Of a stretch of 64,000 bases of DNA, positions 53,244-62,379 are shown one piece after another. Location: the NCBI RefSeq assembly GCF_024172185.1, contig NZ_JAMZEC010000001.1, forward strand, positions 310,001 through 374,000, in the 5' to 3' direction. The stretch comes from Nonomuraea roseoviolacea subsp. carminata (GTDB lineage Bacteria > Actinomycetota > Actinomycetes > Streptosporangiales > Streptosporangiaceae). A model generated the notes under the pieces. That model saw nothing but the letters and a program-made list of their open reading frames with translations, did no database searches and was not told the origin of the DNA. The translations under genes and the position numbers were made by a program. How positions within the stretch are numbered: the first letter of the stretch is position 1; every line of letters begins with the position of its first letter.

Positions 53244-54059
53244 TCAGGACTTCGGTCCCGTGATCGTGACGACCCGGCGGTAGACGGCCTTCTCGGCGCC
53301 GCGCAGCGTCAGCGCGAGCCCCACGAAGTCGTCCCGGGCGGTCGGCTCCGCCCCGTCGATCCTGCCCAGCCACACCAGCCCGACGTAGTGGCCGAGGGCG
53401 TAGCCGGCGCCCTCGGAGTAGCCGCTCCGGGGGAACGCGGCCGAGCCGGCGGGCAGCGCCTGCACCCAGCCGCCCCGGTAGCCGAGCTTCAGCGACTCCA
53501 CGAGGTCGGTGGCGGCCTGGCCGTCGCGCAGGTTGAGCAGGGTGTACTGGCCGAGGTAGCGGCCGTCGGAGCTGGTGTAGAGCCCGCGGGCGGCCTGGTT
53601 GCACCCGGCGTCGGCCACCTTGGCGCGCAGTTCCTCGCCCCACACGGCGGCCGAGCAGTCGGCGTCGATCCGCCGGGCGGCGAGCTTGAGCGTGAGCTTC
53701 TTGCCACCGGTGAGGGTCTTCTGGGCGAAGACCTCCTTGTCGGTGAGCGGCTTGGCGTCTTTGGCCCGGTCGAGGACGGGCGCGAACAGCTTCGGCGAGG
53801 ACCAGGCGGTGTAGGTGGCGGGCAGCACGGCGTCGCCGCCGACCGTGCCGCCGGCCTCGCGGTCGGGGGTGAAGCCGCCGAGCGAGGCGATGGCGAAGAC
53901 GAGGCCGCAGGCCAGGGCGACGACGCCGGCGACCGTGGCGACGATCACGATGAGCTTCTGGCGGCTCGGCGCCATCCCCAGGTCGGTGAGTACCGGGAAC
54001 TGCCAGTCCGAACGCGGGGGACGGCGCCGCTTGCGCGGCGCCTGCCTGGTGGTGGTCAC
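53244..54059 (-). CDS. membrane-anchored hypothetical protein, paralogue of downstream neighbour
   Basis: 271 residues. A basic cytoplasmic tail (RQAPRKRRRPPR) precedes one membrane helix (LIVIVATVAGVVALACGLVFAI). The outer domain has AKPLTDKEVFAQKTLTGG, RIDADCSAAVWGEE and DAGCNQAARGLYTSSDG, LGQYTLLNLRDGQAATDLV and GHYVGLVWLGRIDG, matching the smaller paralogue. Function unknown. The GTG start overlaps the stop of the VIT1-like gene (GTGA), so it is part of the lgt transcription unit. Confidence 0.75.
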   Translation of the reverse strand: MTTTRQAPRKRRRPPRSDWQFPVLTDLGMAPSRQKLIVIVATVAGVVALACGLVFAIASLGGFTPDREAGGTVGGDAVLPATYTAWSSPKLFAPVLDRAKDAKPLTDKEVFAQKTLTGGKKLTLKLAARRIDADCSAAVWGEELRAKVADAGCNQAARGLYTSSDGRYLGQYTLLNLRDGQAATDLVESLKLGYRGGWVQALPAGSAAFPRSGYSEGAGYALGHYVGLVWLGRIDGAEPTARDDFVGLALTLRGAEKAVYRRVVTITGPKS

Positions 54060-54760
54060 AGGCCGGACGCTCCGATCAGGTTGCCCAGGGCGAAGGTGAG
54101 CGCGGCGGCCAGGGCGCCCACGAGGAGCTGGCGCAGTCCGGAGAACCACCAGCTGCGTGCCGTCACCGTGGACACCAGGGCGCCCGCGGCGAACAGCGAC
54201 ACGCAGGACACCACGGCCGACAGCACCAGGCTCGTGGCGCCGAACAGGTAGGGCACGAGCGGCAGGAGCGCGCCGGTCGCGAACGCCAGGAACGACGAGA
54301 CGGCCGCCACCCTGGGCGAGGGCAGGGAGTGGGGGTCGACGCCGAGCTCGTTCTGGGAGTGCACCTCCAGGGCGCGCTCGGGGTCGCGGGAGATCTGGGC
54401 GGCCACCTCGGCCGCGGTCTCGGGCAGGACGCCCTTGTCGACGAGGGCCTGGGCCAGCTCGGCCTGCTCGTCCTCGGGGTTGCGCTGCAGCTCGCGGCGC
54501 TCGACGGCGATCTCGGCCAGGGCCAGCTCGCGCTGGCTGGCCACCGACACGTACTCGCCGCCGGCCATGGAGAACGCGCCCGCCGCCAGGCCCGCGCCGC
54601 CGGCCAGCAGCACGACCTTGGCGTCGGAGGTGCCGCCGGCGACGCCGGCGATGAGCGCGAAGTTGGACACCAGCCCGTCCATCGCGCCGAACACCGACGG
54701 CCGCAGCCAGCCGCCGGTGACGTCGCGATGCCGGTGGTGGATCTCCGCGCGTCCGGTCAT
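54056..54760 (-). CDS. VIT1/CCC1-family iron/manganese transporter
   Basis: 234 residues. Helix 1 carries FGAMDGLVSNFALIAGVAGG and helix 2 SMAGGEYVSVASQRELALAE, the VIT family hallmarks with metal-binding Asp and Glu. A cytoplasmic loop with many Glu (ERRELQRNPEDEQAELAQ) would bind metal before export. Plant and yeast members move Fe2+ or Mn2+ out of the cytoplasm; bacterial members probably do so too. ATG 54760 overlaps the lgt stop. Confidence 0.9.
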   Translation of the reverse strand: MTGRAEIHHRHRDVTGGWLRPSVFGAMDGLVSNFALIAGVAGGTSDAKVVLLAGGAGLAAGAFSMAGGEYVSVASQRELALAEIAVERRELQRNPEDEQAELAQALVDKGVLPETAAEVAAQISRDPERALEVHSQNELGVDPHSLPSPRVAAVSSFLAFATGALLPLVPYLFGATSLVLSAVVSCVSLFAAGALVSTVTARSWWFSGLRQLLVGALAAALTFALGNLIGASGL

Positions 54761-55878
54761 CGCGCGTGCTTCTCCTCTGCCGTGGCGTGCTCACCGGGCG
54801 CCCGGGCCGCCCCTTCCGCCTCGGGCTCGCCCTCCGCCTTCACCGTACTCTCCGGGCCGGCCTCGGCACGCTCCGGACCCGCCTCGGCCTCCGCGGCCCC
54901 CGCGGGTTCCATGGGTTCCGCGCCGGGCTCGGCGGACGTGTCCGGCTCCGTACGGGCCGCGCCGGAGGTCTCCGCCTCGTCGGCCTGGTCGGCCGGGTGG
55001 GCCGGGTCGGCGACCGCCCCGTCGCCCTCGGCCAGGGGCTGGACCCCCGGCGGGACCACGTGCTCCACGGTGTCCTTGTTGCGGGTCGCGAAGAAGTAGA
55101 CGACCGCGCCGACGAACACCACGAGGGCGGTCCACTGGTTGAGGCGCATGCCCAGGAACGTCACGGCGTGGTCCACACCGCCCACCGGGTCGATGCGCAG
55201 CCCCTCGATCCAGAAGCGCCCCAGGGTGTAGCCCGCCACGTACAGCGCGAACAGCCGCCCGTGGCGCAGCCTGAACCTGCTGCCCACGAACAGCAGCAGG
55301 AACCCGAGGGCCACGTTCCACAGCGACTCGTACAGGAACGTCGGGTGGTAGAGCACCCCCGGCTCCCCGCCGTGCTGCTGGTCGATCTCCAGCCCCCACG
55401 GCAGCGTGGTCGGCCCGCCGTACAGCTCCTGGTTGAAGTAGTTGCCCCAGCGCCCGATGGCCTGGGCGAACGCGATGCCCGGGGCGACCGTGTCGGCCAC
55501 GGCGCTCAGCGACAGGCCGCGGCGGCGGCAGGCGATCCACACGCCCACGCCGCCCAGGGCGATCGCGCCCCAGATGCCGAGGCCGCCCTCCCAGATGAAC
55601 AGCGCCTTGTAGGCCGGCTTGATGGCCCGGGAGCCGAAGTACATCTGCCAGTCGGTGATGACGTGGTAGAGCCGGCCGCCGATGAGGCCGAAGATCACCG
55701 CGGGCACGGCGATGTCGATGATCGTGCCCTTCTGGCCGCCGCGGGCGCGCCAGCGGCGCTCGCTCAGCCAGACGGCGAAGATCACGCCTGCGACGATGCA
55801 CAGGGCGTAGGCCCGGATCGGGATGAATCCGAGGTACCAGACCCCCTGGGAAGGGCTGGGAATCGAGGCAAGGGGCAT
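54757..55878 (-). CDS. lgt: prolipoprotein diacylglyceryl transferase
   Basis: 373 residues. The Lgt signature GRWGNYFNQELYGGPT is complete, and IGGRLYHVITDW and RIDPVGGVDHAVTFLGMRLNQ match conserved regions. It attaches diacylglycerol to the lipobox Cys of lipoproteins at the membrane; several candidate lipoproteins are in this window. The last 80 residues are an Ala/Glu/Pro-rich tail (TSAEPGAEPMEPAGAAEAEA) outside the known family domain. ATG 55878 begins MPLASIPSPSQG, normal for actinobacteria. Confidence 0.96.
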   Translation of the reverse strand: MPLASIPSPSQGVWYLGFIPIRAYALCIVAGVIFAVWLSERRWRARGGQKGTIIDIAVPAVIFGLIGGRLYHVITDWQMYFGSRAIKPAYKALFIWEGGLGIWGAIALGGVGVWIACRRRGLSLSAVADTVAPGIAFAQAIGRWGNYFNQELYGGPTTLPWGLEIDQQHGGEPGVLYHPTFLYESLWNVALGFLLLFVGSRFRLRHGRLFALYVAGYTLGRFWIEGLRIDPVGGVDHAVTFLGMRLNQWTALVVFVGAVVYFFATRNKDTVEHVVPPGVQPLAEGDGAVADPAHPADQADEAETSGAARTEPDTSAEPGAEPMEPAGAAEAEAGPERAEAGPESTVKAEGEPEAEGAARAPGEHATAEEKHAR

Positions 55879-55903
55879 GTCGGTGAGGGTAGCGGACGTC
55901 AGG

Positions 55904-56659
55904 CTACTTGGCCGCCTTCGTGACCTGATCGCGTAGCTGCTGAGGCGTGAAGGCGACATTGCCCTCCAGAGCCACGCCGTTCAGCTTCACGGTGGGCGTG
56001 CCCTCGATCTTCTGCGCCTTGATGACCTTGTCGGCGTAGGAGAGCTGTGCCTGGGCGTGCTTCTGCGAGGTGACGCACTGCTCGAAGTCGGGCGAGGTGA
56101 CGCCGGCCTCCTTGCCCCAGGTGACCAGATCGTTGGTCTTGAAGCCCTCGACGGTCTCGGACGGCTGGTTCTTGTAGAGCAGGTCGTGGAAGGCCAGCCA
56201 CTGCCGGCCGTCGGCGACGCAGCGGGCGGCGGCGCCGGCCCGCAGGGAGTTGCCGCGGGTGGGCTCCCGCTGGAAGATCGAGATCGGGTGGTAGACCACC
56301 TTGGCCTTGCCCTCGGCGGCGAGGTTCTTGAACGTCTGCCCGCTGACGGTCTCGAGCTGCTTGCAGGCGGGGCACTGGAAGTCCTCGTAGACGTCGAGGA
56401 CGGGCTTGTCCACGCCGGCCCTGGCCATCACCACCGAGCCGTCGGGCTGCACGGTGACCGGGGCCTGGTTGCCGGCGGCCGCCTCCTCCGACTGCGACCT
56501 GCTCGCCGCGTACAGCCAGCCGCCGCCGATGGCGGCCAGCGCGACGACGCCCACGGCCGCGTAGGTCACGACGCGCCTGCGCTGCTCGCGCTGGCGCTCG
56601 GCGGCCTGCTGCTGCTTGATCTTCTCCCGTGCGGTCTTCATCCGCTCCCCCTTGCTCAT
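55904..56659 (-). CDS. membrane-anchored thioredoxin-fold protein (DsbA-like, CPAC)
   Basis: 251 residues. A charged N-terminus (REKIKQQQAAERQREQRRR) precedes one membrane helix (VVTYAAVGVVALAAIGGGWLY). The outer thioredoxin domain has the redox motif CPAC in YEDFQCPACKQLE and the cis-Pro loop IEGTPTVKLNG. It likely forms or isomerises disulfides in exported proteins. Its ATG overlaps the stop of the MauE-like gene, so the pair probably works together. Confidence 0.92.
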   Translation of the reverse strand: MSKGERMKTAREKIKQQQAAERQREQRRRVVTYAAVGVVALAAIGGGWLYAASRSQSEEAAAGNQAPVTVQPDGSVVMARAGVDKPVLDVYEDFQCPACKQLETVSGQTFKNLAAEGKAKVVYHPISIFQREPTRGNSLRAGAAARCVADGRQWLAFHDLLYKNQPSETVEGFKTNDLVTWGKEAGVTSPDFEQCVTSQKHAQAQLSYADKVIKAQKIEGTPTVKLNGVALEGNVAFTPQQLRDQVTKAAK

Positions 56660-57297
56660 GCCCGTGTCCCCTGGTCGCCCGCGTCGTCGCCGCGCGCGTC
56701 GTCGCCGCCCGCTTCGTCGCCGCGCTCGCGGCCGTCGTGCTCGTCACCGTCGTGATGGTCGCCGTCGTGATGGTCGCCGGCCACCGTCCTGTCGCTCCCC
56801 GCGTCGCCGGCCAGGCCGAGCGCCGAGTCGAGCGCGAAGGCGCCCGGCGCGAAGCGGACGGTCCAGACGCCGAGCAGCACGAGGCCGAAGTCACGCAGGA
56901 TGTCGAGCAGGTACGACGGCTCCTGCCCGACGCCCAGCTCGCCGCCGCCGCCGAAGCAGCCGCAGTCGATGCGCAGGCCGTGGGCCCACGCCCAGCCGAT
57001 GCCGAACACGAAGGCCAGCATCAGCAGCCCCGCGATCACCCCGGCGACCCTCGTCATCAGGCCGACCACCAGCAGCACGCCGACCACGATCTCGATGATC
57101 GGCAGGCCGTAGCCCACGGTCGTGGCGACCGAGTCGGGCAGCAGCTGGTATGCCTTGACCGCCACGACACTGTCGGACGGGTTGCCGATCTTGAGCCAGC
57201 CGGCCGCGATCAGCACCCCGCCCAGCACGAGCCGAGCGACTGTCGTCACCAAGGGTATCGCTGATCTCGCGGGCAGTGACGCAGACGACGCGATCAC
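56656..57297 (-). CDS. MauE/DoxX-family membrane protein
   Basis: 213 residues from GTG 57297. Four membrane segments (LVTTVARLVLGGVLIAAGWL, GLPIIEIVVGVLLVVGLM, GVIAGLLMLAFVFGIGWAWA and YLLDILRDFGLVLLGVWTV) and CGCFGG before helix 4. MauE-type proteins are thought to pass electrons to outer thiol proteins, fitting the overlap with the DsbA-like gene. The C-terminal 40 residues are rich in His and Asp (GDHHDGDHHDGDEHDGRE) and may bind metal; next door, lgt and VIT1-like genes follow after 25 bp. Confidence 0.88.
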   Translation of the reverse strand: MIASSASLPARSAIPLVTTVARLVLGGVLIAAGWLKIGNPSDSVVAVKAYQLLPDSVATTVGYGLPIIEIVVGVLLVVGLMTRVAGVIAGLLMLAFVFGIGWAWAHGLRIDCGCFGGGGELGVGQEPSYLLDILRDFGLVLLGVWTVRFAPGAFALDSALGLAGDAGSDRTVAGDHHDGDHHDGDEHDGRERGDEAGGDDARGDDAGDQGTRA

Positions 57298-57432
57298 GGG
57301 CCTTCTCCTTGTCTCCGCGCTGGGATGCGCACAATTACCCGGAGACCATCCGATCACGGATCCGATAAGCGTCGGTTAAGGCGGGAGAGGCTGCCCCGCC
57401 TGGCGTTTCACGACCTCCCGGGCGAGACCAGG

Positions 57433-60400
57433 CTAGCAGCGGAAACGGGCGCCTCCCCAGTCGGCGTGGTCGTTTCCCACGCCGTCTCCGCCGTCATCCA
57501 CGACAAGTTCGGCATATCGGGCGCCGCCGAGGTCCGCCGTCAGCTCGTACGGCGCGTCGGCCGCCCGCAGCACCCCGCTGGCCGCCTTCACCACGCCGTC
57601 GGCCAGCACCGTGAACCGCACCGAGCCCCGGGCGCCCTGCGAGTCGTCCACGCCCACGGCGGCCGTGAACGCCGTGCACGAGCCGCCGAGGAAGTAGCGG
57701 ACGCGGGCGGGCGCGTGCGTGCCGAGGCCCTTGGCGAACACCTGGCCGCCGATCGTCAGGGGCGGGCCGTCGCCGGGCGCCGAGTCGCCGTTGGCGCGGT
57801 CGCGCTCGGCCGGTCCCCAGCCGTTGTCGGCGCTCACCCACTCCAGGTCGCTCGCCCAGGCGTCGCCGGAGGGCGGCGGCGGGAGGGTGCGTACGGACGC
57901 CGCCGCCGCGACAGTCCTGGGGTTCCCGGCGGCGGTGTAGGAGGCGGTCGCCCCGATCTCGTACACCCCGTACGGCGCGCCGGCCGGCGGCGTCACCTTC
58001 CAGGAGGTCTTCCACGTGCCGCCCGGCTCCACCGTGGCCGGGCCGCCGCCTCCCCCGACGGTCCACCCGTCCGGTACGGCCGGCGTCACCAGGACGTCCA
58101 CGGCCGGCACGTCCTCCCGGTTGACGAAGGTCACGCCCACGTCCCCCGCCACCCCCTGTTCGAACACCGGCGACGCGGGCGCGACCGTCAGCGACGCGCA
58201 CGCCTGGGCCTCGGGCGACTCCCCCAGGTCCCGGACGGCGAAGTCGTCGAGGACGAGGTCGGCCCCCTCCTGCTCGGCCTGGAGGGAGCGCAGCCCCACC
58301 CACACCTCGCCGCAGCCCGCGACCACCCGCTCGGCGAACCGGGTGGTCGTCCGCCGCTCCGGCAGCGGCGTGCCGCGCGTCTCGACGGTGTCGCCGCCCT
58401 TGTCGTAGCCGGTCACCCAGGTGTACGCGCCGGCCAGGCTGCTCTGGTACCGGAACGACACCTCGTAGGCGTGCCCCGGCGTGAACCGCGCCGTCCAGGG
58501 GACCGTGCGGTAGACCAGGCCGCGCCGCTCCTCGTGCGCCTTGAGCGAGAACCGCCCCTCGATGACGTCGTCGACGGCCTTGCCGTTCCAGCCGGCCTGC
58601 GTGTACGGCTCGTGCCGCTCGGCCAGATGGGTGCGCGCGTCGAAGGCCCCTCCGGCGTCGCCCTTGACGAACGGCTCCCAGCCCGGCTCCGGCGACTCGA
58701 AGGCGCCCACCGTCTCCGGCGCGGCGCTCCGCATGAGCCGCACGTCGTCCACGCGCACCCGCCCGGTCCCGCCCGCGGCGGCGATCCTGAACGTCACCTC
58801 GGAGCCCCGCGGCGTGAACCGCACGGGCACCCGCTGGAAGAACGTGTCGTGCTTCTCGTCGGAGGCGATGTAGTTCCTGGCCGTGGAGCGGGTGAGCGTA
58901 ACGCTCTCGCGCAGGCCAGGGGCGCGCACCTCCAGCGTGGTCTCGCGGGCGCGGCCGGGCTCGACCTCGACGGCGGCCGACACGGTGTACGGCCGGCCGG
59001 GCCGCAGCCCCGTCAGCCGCTGTTCGAGGCTCGCCGGGGCGCCGTCGCCGAGCAGGGCGACGCGGTGGCCGAGCGCGTTGGTCTCGACGCCGACGGACCC
59101 GGTGGCCGTCCAGCCGCGCAGCCGGTCGTCGTTGAAACCGGGGTCGCGCACGCCGCTCCCCTCGCCCCAACGCGGGTCGGGCGGGGCGGGCGCGGCGCCG
59201 GGGTAGAGGACGTAGGCCACGCCGGCCTCGGCGCGCAGCGTGATCCGGCCGCCGACCGGGGTGACGACGCCGGTCCGCACCCGTCCCTGGTCGGTGAGCC
59301 GGTAGACGGTCAGCGGCCGGTCGGCGTCCCAGGTGGTCTCGCCGCCGGCGGCGTTGTAGTGGTAGAGGCGGCCGTCCCACGGCAGCAGGTACGCGGCCCC
59401 GTCGAGGACGAGGTGGCCGCCGGCGTAGATGCGCCGCGTGCCTCCGGAGGAGGTGCCGCGCACGCCGTCGGAGAAGACGATCTCGTCGGCGTTCCAGTCG
59501 AGGATGCGGTGGCGCTGCAGGAACTTGGCGGGCAGGTTGTGCTGCCAGATGTTGCGGGAGAACGCGGTGTAGTCGTTCTCCGCGGTCCAGCCCTCGAACT
59601 CGACGATCCGGGCGTTGCCCAGGATGGGGTGGGTGTTCCAGACGTCCTTCTCGCCGTTGCGGATGAACCGGATGATCTGCGAGTTGAGTCCCTTGTTGGT
59701 GGCGCCGCCGTAGTTGAGGTCGTTCGCCCAGTGCGCCCACAGGGAGGTGCGTTCGAGCTTGTCCGACCACTCGGTGGCGACCTGGAAGCCCCGCGCGGCC
59801 AGTTCGCGGCCGGTGCGGTCGGCGACCCAGCCGAACGGCCGGAACACGTCCACGTACAGCAGCGCGAGGTTGGGGTCGGTCTCCTCGCGCAGCCGCCTGA
59901 GCCGCGCGGCGAGCGTGCCCCGGGTGAGGTCGCCGCGCTGGTCGATCAGGTACGCCTGGTCGAGCCAGTCCCAGCCCTTGGCCTTGGGGTCGGCGAGCTG
60001 CTTGTTGAAGGCGTGCGCCTCGGGATATGCCTCGGTGGCGTTGACGTGGGCGCCGAAGGTGGCGTTCCACCGCCGGCCCGTCCTCAGCAGCGTGTTGAGG
60101 TCGGCCAGGCCGCCGGCGCGCTCGTTGTGGTGGCCGCCGTAGTCGGGGTGCGCCGAGTCGTGGCCCTCCGACTGGTAGCCCTTGAGGATGGCGAGCTGGC
60201 CGAGGCCGTCGGTGGCCAGCGAGACGCGCTTGACGTCATCCAGGGTGCGCAGGAACGGGTGGGTGGCCTGGCTGGAGAAGTTGAACGGGATGTGGGTGAC
60301 GACGCGGTCCTTGGTGGCGTCCGCGCCGGGCGCCTTGACGCCGATCTCGTGGAAGGCGAGCGCGCCGTCCTGCCAGTCGAGGGCGCCGTCGCCGTTGGCG

Positions 60401-61350
60401 TCGGGGGTGACGACGACCTTGGCCCAGGGGCGTTCCTCGGTGAACGGGGAGCCGGTGGCCCGGTGGGTCCACTGGCCGCTCCACACGCCCACCCTGACCG
60501 TGCCGCCGGGCTGCGTCCTGGCCTGGTGCCAGAAGCGGGCGGCGTCCTTGTCGGTGGGGCCGGCCGGGCGGTCGTAGGTGGAGTTCGACTCGACGGCTGC
60601 GGCCAGCCGGGCGGTGTTCACGATCGCGTACGTGGCGCCGACCGGCGCGGGGTCGGGCGCGGTCCGCTCCGTGACGGCGGCGAAGACGTCGGCGGTGCGG
60701 GTGGAGTTGGGGTCGAGCCGGGTGAACGCGGTGGCCGCGCCGGGCTCGTCGCTCGCCACGGAGACGAGGTCGTGGCCGGGCAGGTCGATCGTGTTGACGC
60801 GGAAGGCGGCGGTGTCGGCGACCTCGTCCACGGCGAACGTCGTCACCCGGCCGCGCACGCGGACGCTCGTCTCCAGGCTCACGCCGGGCAGGGCGGGGAA
60901 GGCGAGGCGGTAGCGGGCGCTCGCGGCGTCGCGCCCGGCCGGCCGGACGGTCACCTCGTACGGCCGGTCGTTGAGGACGACGGCGGGCACGCCGGTGCTG
61001 CCGCCGAGCGTGGCCCCGGTGGCGCGGTCGGTGTAGCGCAGGATCCGGGGGAAGGCGGGGTCGAGATCGACCGTGAGCCGGTCGGAGGAGATCGTGAGGG
61101 GCTCGGCCACGGCGGCGGCCTTGGGGGCGATGGCCTGCGCGGTGGGCGTGGGGGCGGGGGCGCCGGTGGGCAGCGGGTCCGGCGAGGCCAGGTCGTAGGA
61201 CGGCGGCGCCGGGGTGGGGTCAGGCGGGGGTGTCGTCGTGGACGGCGGCGGGGTCGCCGCGGCGGGCGGCATGCGGACGGAGGGCGCGGGGGCGAACGGA
61301 GTCAGCAGGGATAACGCGAGGGAGGCTGCGAGCGCGGCGGGACGGCGCAT
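57433..61350 (-). CDS. secreted GH101-type endo-alpha-N-acetylgalactosaminidase with C-terminal NPCBM domain
   Basis: 1305 residues. Signal peptide (1-25), a Pro/Thr-rich linker, an N-terminal beta domain and the catalytic barrel (about 340-620). LLYVDVFRPFGW holds the probable nucleophile Asp501; TEWSDKLERT (Glu527 or Glu533) the acid/base. A Ca-binding loop DANGDGALDWQD lies at 317-328. Further beta-sandwich carbohydrate-binding modules and an NPCBM domain near the end (PLTIGGQVFAKGLGTHAPA, FTAAVGVDDSQGARG) follow. GH101 enzymes release the core-1 disaccharide from mucin-type O-glycans. It is a stand-alone gene between MauE and trpA. Confidence 0.9.
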   Translation of the reverse strand: MRRPAALAASLALSLLTPFAPAPSVRMPPAAATPPPSTTTPPPDPTPAPPSYDLASPDPLPTGAPAPTPTAQAIAPKAAAVAEPLTISSDRLTVDLDPAFPRILRYTDRATGATLGGSTGVPAVVLNDRPYEVTVRPAGRDAASARYRLAFPALPGVSLETSVRVRGRVTTFAVDEVADTAAFRVNTIDLPGHDLVSVASDEPGAATAFTRLDPNSTRTADVFAAVTERTAPDPAPVGATYAIVNTARLAAAVESNSTYDRPAGPTDKDAARFWHQARTQPGGTVRVGVWSGQWTHRATGSPFTEERPWAKVVVTPDANGDGALDWQDGALAFHEIGVKAPGADATKDRVVTHIPFNFSSQATHPFLRTLDDVKRVSLATDGLGQLAILKGYQSEGHDSAHPDYGGHHNERAGGLADLNTLLRTGRRWNATFGAHVNATEAYPEAHAFNKQLADPKAKGWDWLDQAYLIDQRGDLTRGTLAARLRRLREETDPNLALLYVDVFRPFGWVADRTGRELAARGFQVATEWSDKLERTSLWAHWANDLNYGGATNKGLNSQIIRFIRNGEKDVWNTHPILGNARIVEFEGWTAENDYTAFSRNIWQHNLPAKFLQRHRILDWNADEIVFSDGVRGTSSGGTRRIYAGGHLVLDGAAYLLPWDGRLYHYNAAGGETTWDADRPLTVYRLTDQGRVRTGVVTPVGGRITLRAEAGVAYVLYPGAAPAPPDPRWGEGSGVRDPGFNDDRLRGWTATGSVGVETNALGHRVALLGDGAPASLEQRLTGLRPGRPYTVSAAVEVEPGRARETTLEVRAPGLRESVTLTRSTARNYIASDEKHDTFFQRVPVRFTPRGSEVTFRIAAAGGTGRVRVDDVRLMRSAAPETVGAFESPEPGWEPFVKGDAGGAFDARTHLAERHEPYTQAGWNGKAVDDVIEGRFSLKAHEERRGLVYRTVPWTARFTPGHAYEVSFRYQSSLAGAYTWVTGYDKGGDTVETRGTPLPERRTTTRFAERVVAGCGEVWVGLRSLQAEQEGADLVLDDFAVRDLGESPEAQACASLTVAPASPVFEQGVAGDVGVTFVNREDVPAVDVLVTPAVPDGWTVGGGGGPATVEPGGTWKTSWKVTPPAGAPYGVYEIGATASYTAAGNPRTVAAAASVRTLPPPPSGDAWASDLEWVSADNGWGPAERDRANGDSAPGDGPPLTIGGQVFAKGLGTHAPARVRYFLGGSCTAFTAAVGVDDSQGARGSVRFTVLADGVVKAASGVLRAADAPYELTADLGGARYAELVVDDGGDGVGNDHADWGGARFRC

Positions 61351-61462
61351 ACGTGTCCTTCGTCGGGAACTCCGACTCTCTCCGCGAAACTGACATCTCG
61401 CAACACATACGCGTCAATACGCATCCTTATCAGCACCGAAACACAGCACCGAAAAGACACAT

Positions 61463-61488
61463 GCCCGGGTCCGCGAGGGAGCCCGGGC
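61463..61488 (-). terminator. trpA terminator
   Basis: GCCCGGG (61463-61469) and CCCGGGC (61482-61488) form a 7-bp stem with a 12-base loop, 22 bases after the trpA stop. Confidence 0.6.
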
Positions 61489-61510
61489 GTGCCGATTCTG
61501 AAGAAGGACG

Positions 61511-62311
61511 TCAACCGCGGGAGCGGACGCCCTGCGCCATCTCGCGGGCCAGCTCGGCGATCGAGGCGCGGCCCGCGGCCTCGTCCGGCGCGTCGAGCAT
61601 GCGGCGGATGAACGCCGACCCCACGATGACGCCGTCGGCGTACCCGGCGACCTCGGCGGCCTGCGCGCCCGTGCCGACGCCGAGCCCGACGCACACCGGC
61701 AGGTCGGTGTGCGCGCGCGTGCGCTTGACCAGCCCCTCGGCGGCGACGTTGACCGACTCCCTGGCCCCGGTGACGCCCATGAGCGAGGCTGCGTAGACGA
61801 ACCCGGTGCAGCACTCGGCGACCGCCTGGATGCGCTCCTCGGTGGAGCTGGGCGCCACGAGGAACACCGTGTCGATGCCCGCCGCGGCCGACGCCTCGCG
61901 CCAGGTGCCCGACTCCTCGGGCGTCAGGTCGGGCGTGATCGTGCCGACGCCGCCGGCATTGGCCAGGTCGCGGGCGAAACGCTCGGCGCCGTAGCGGTCG
62001 ATCGGGTTCCAGTACGTCATGACGAGCGTCGCCGCGCCGGTGGCGGCCACGCCTTCGACGGTGCGCATGACGTCGGCGATGCGGGTGCCGTTGATCAGCG
62101 ACCGGTGGACGGCGTCCTGGATGGTCGGGCCGTCCATGAGCGGGTCGGAGTAGGGCAGGCCGATCTCGATGACGTCGCAACCGGCCTCGACGAGGGCGGC
62201 CGCGGCGGCGATGGCGCCGTCCTTGGACGGGAAGCCCGCGGGAAGGTAGCCGACCAGCGCGGCCCGGTTGTCCGCCTTCGCCTTGGCGAACACCGTCTGA
62301 AGAGTAGTCAT
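61511..62311 (-). CDS. trpA: tryptophan synthase alpha chain
   Basis: 266 residues. Catalytic Glu49 is in VIEIGLPYSDPLMDGP and Asp60 in the same stretch; SLMGVTGARESV and VCVGLGVGTGAQAAEV are the phosphate-binding regions. It cleaves indole-3-glycerol phosphate to indole for TrpB. It lies 281 bp downstream of trpB, a gap filled with short repeats, so it may have its own promoter. Confidence 0.97.
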   Translation of the reverse strand: MTTLQTVFAKAKADNRAALVGYLPAGFPSKDGAIAAAAALVEAGCDVIEIGLPYSDPLMDGPTIQDAVHRSLINGTRIADVMRTVEGVAATGAATLVMTYWNPIDRYGAERFARDLANAGGVGTITPDLTPEESGTWREASAAAGIDTVFLVAPSSTEERIQAVAECCTGFVYAASLMGVTGARESVNVAAEGLVKRTRAHTDLPVCVGLGVGTGAQAAEVAGYADGVIVGSAFIRRMLDAPDEAAGRASIAELAREMAQGVRSRG

Positions 62312-62379
62312 GATCGTCCGTTCTCGGTGGTCGGTGGCCTCTTCGCCGCCGCCCTTCCCATCATGCCGTCATCGGGCCC

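Noticed and set aside
57325-61314. Very long open frame antisense to the GH101 gene, and similar ones opposite gltB, polA and rpsA
   Set aside because: They mirror the strong G/C third-position bias of the real genes, have low-complexity Val/Leu/Asp/Arg-rich translations and no motifs.
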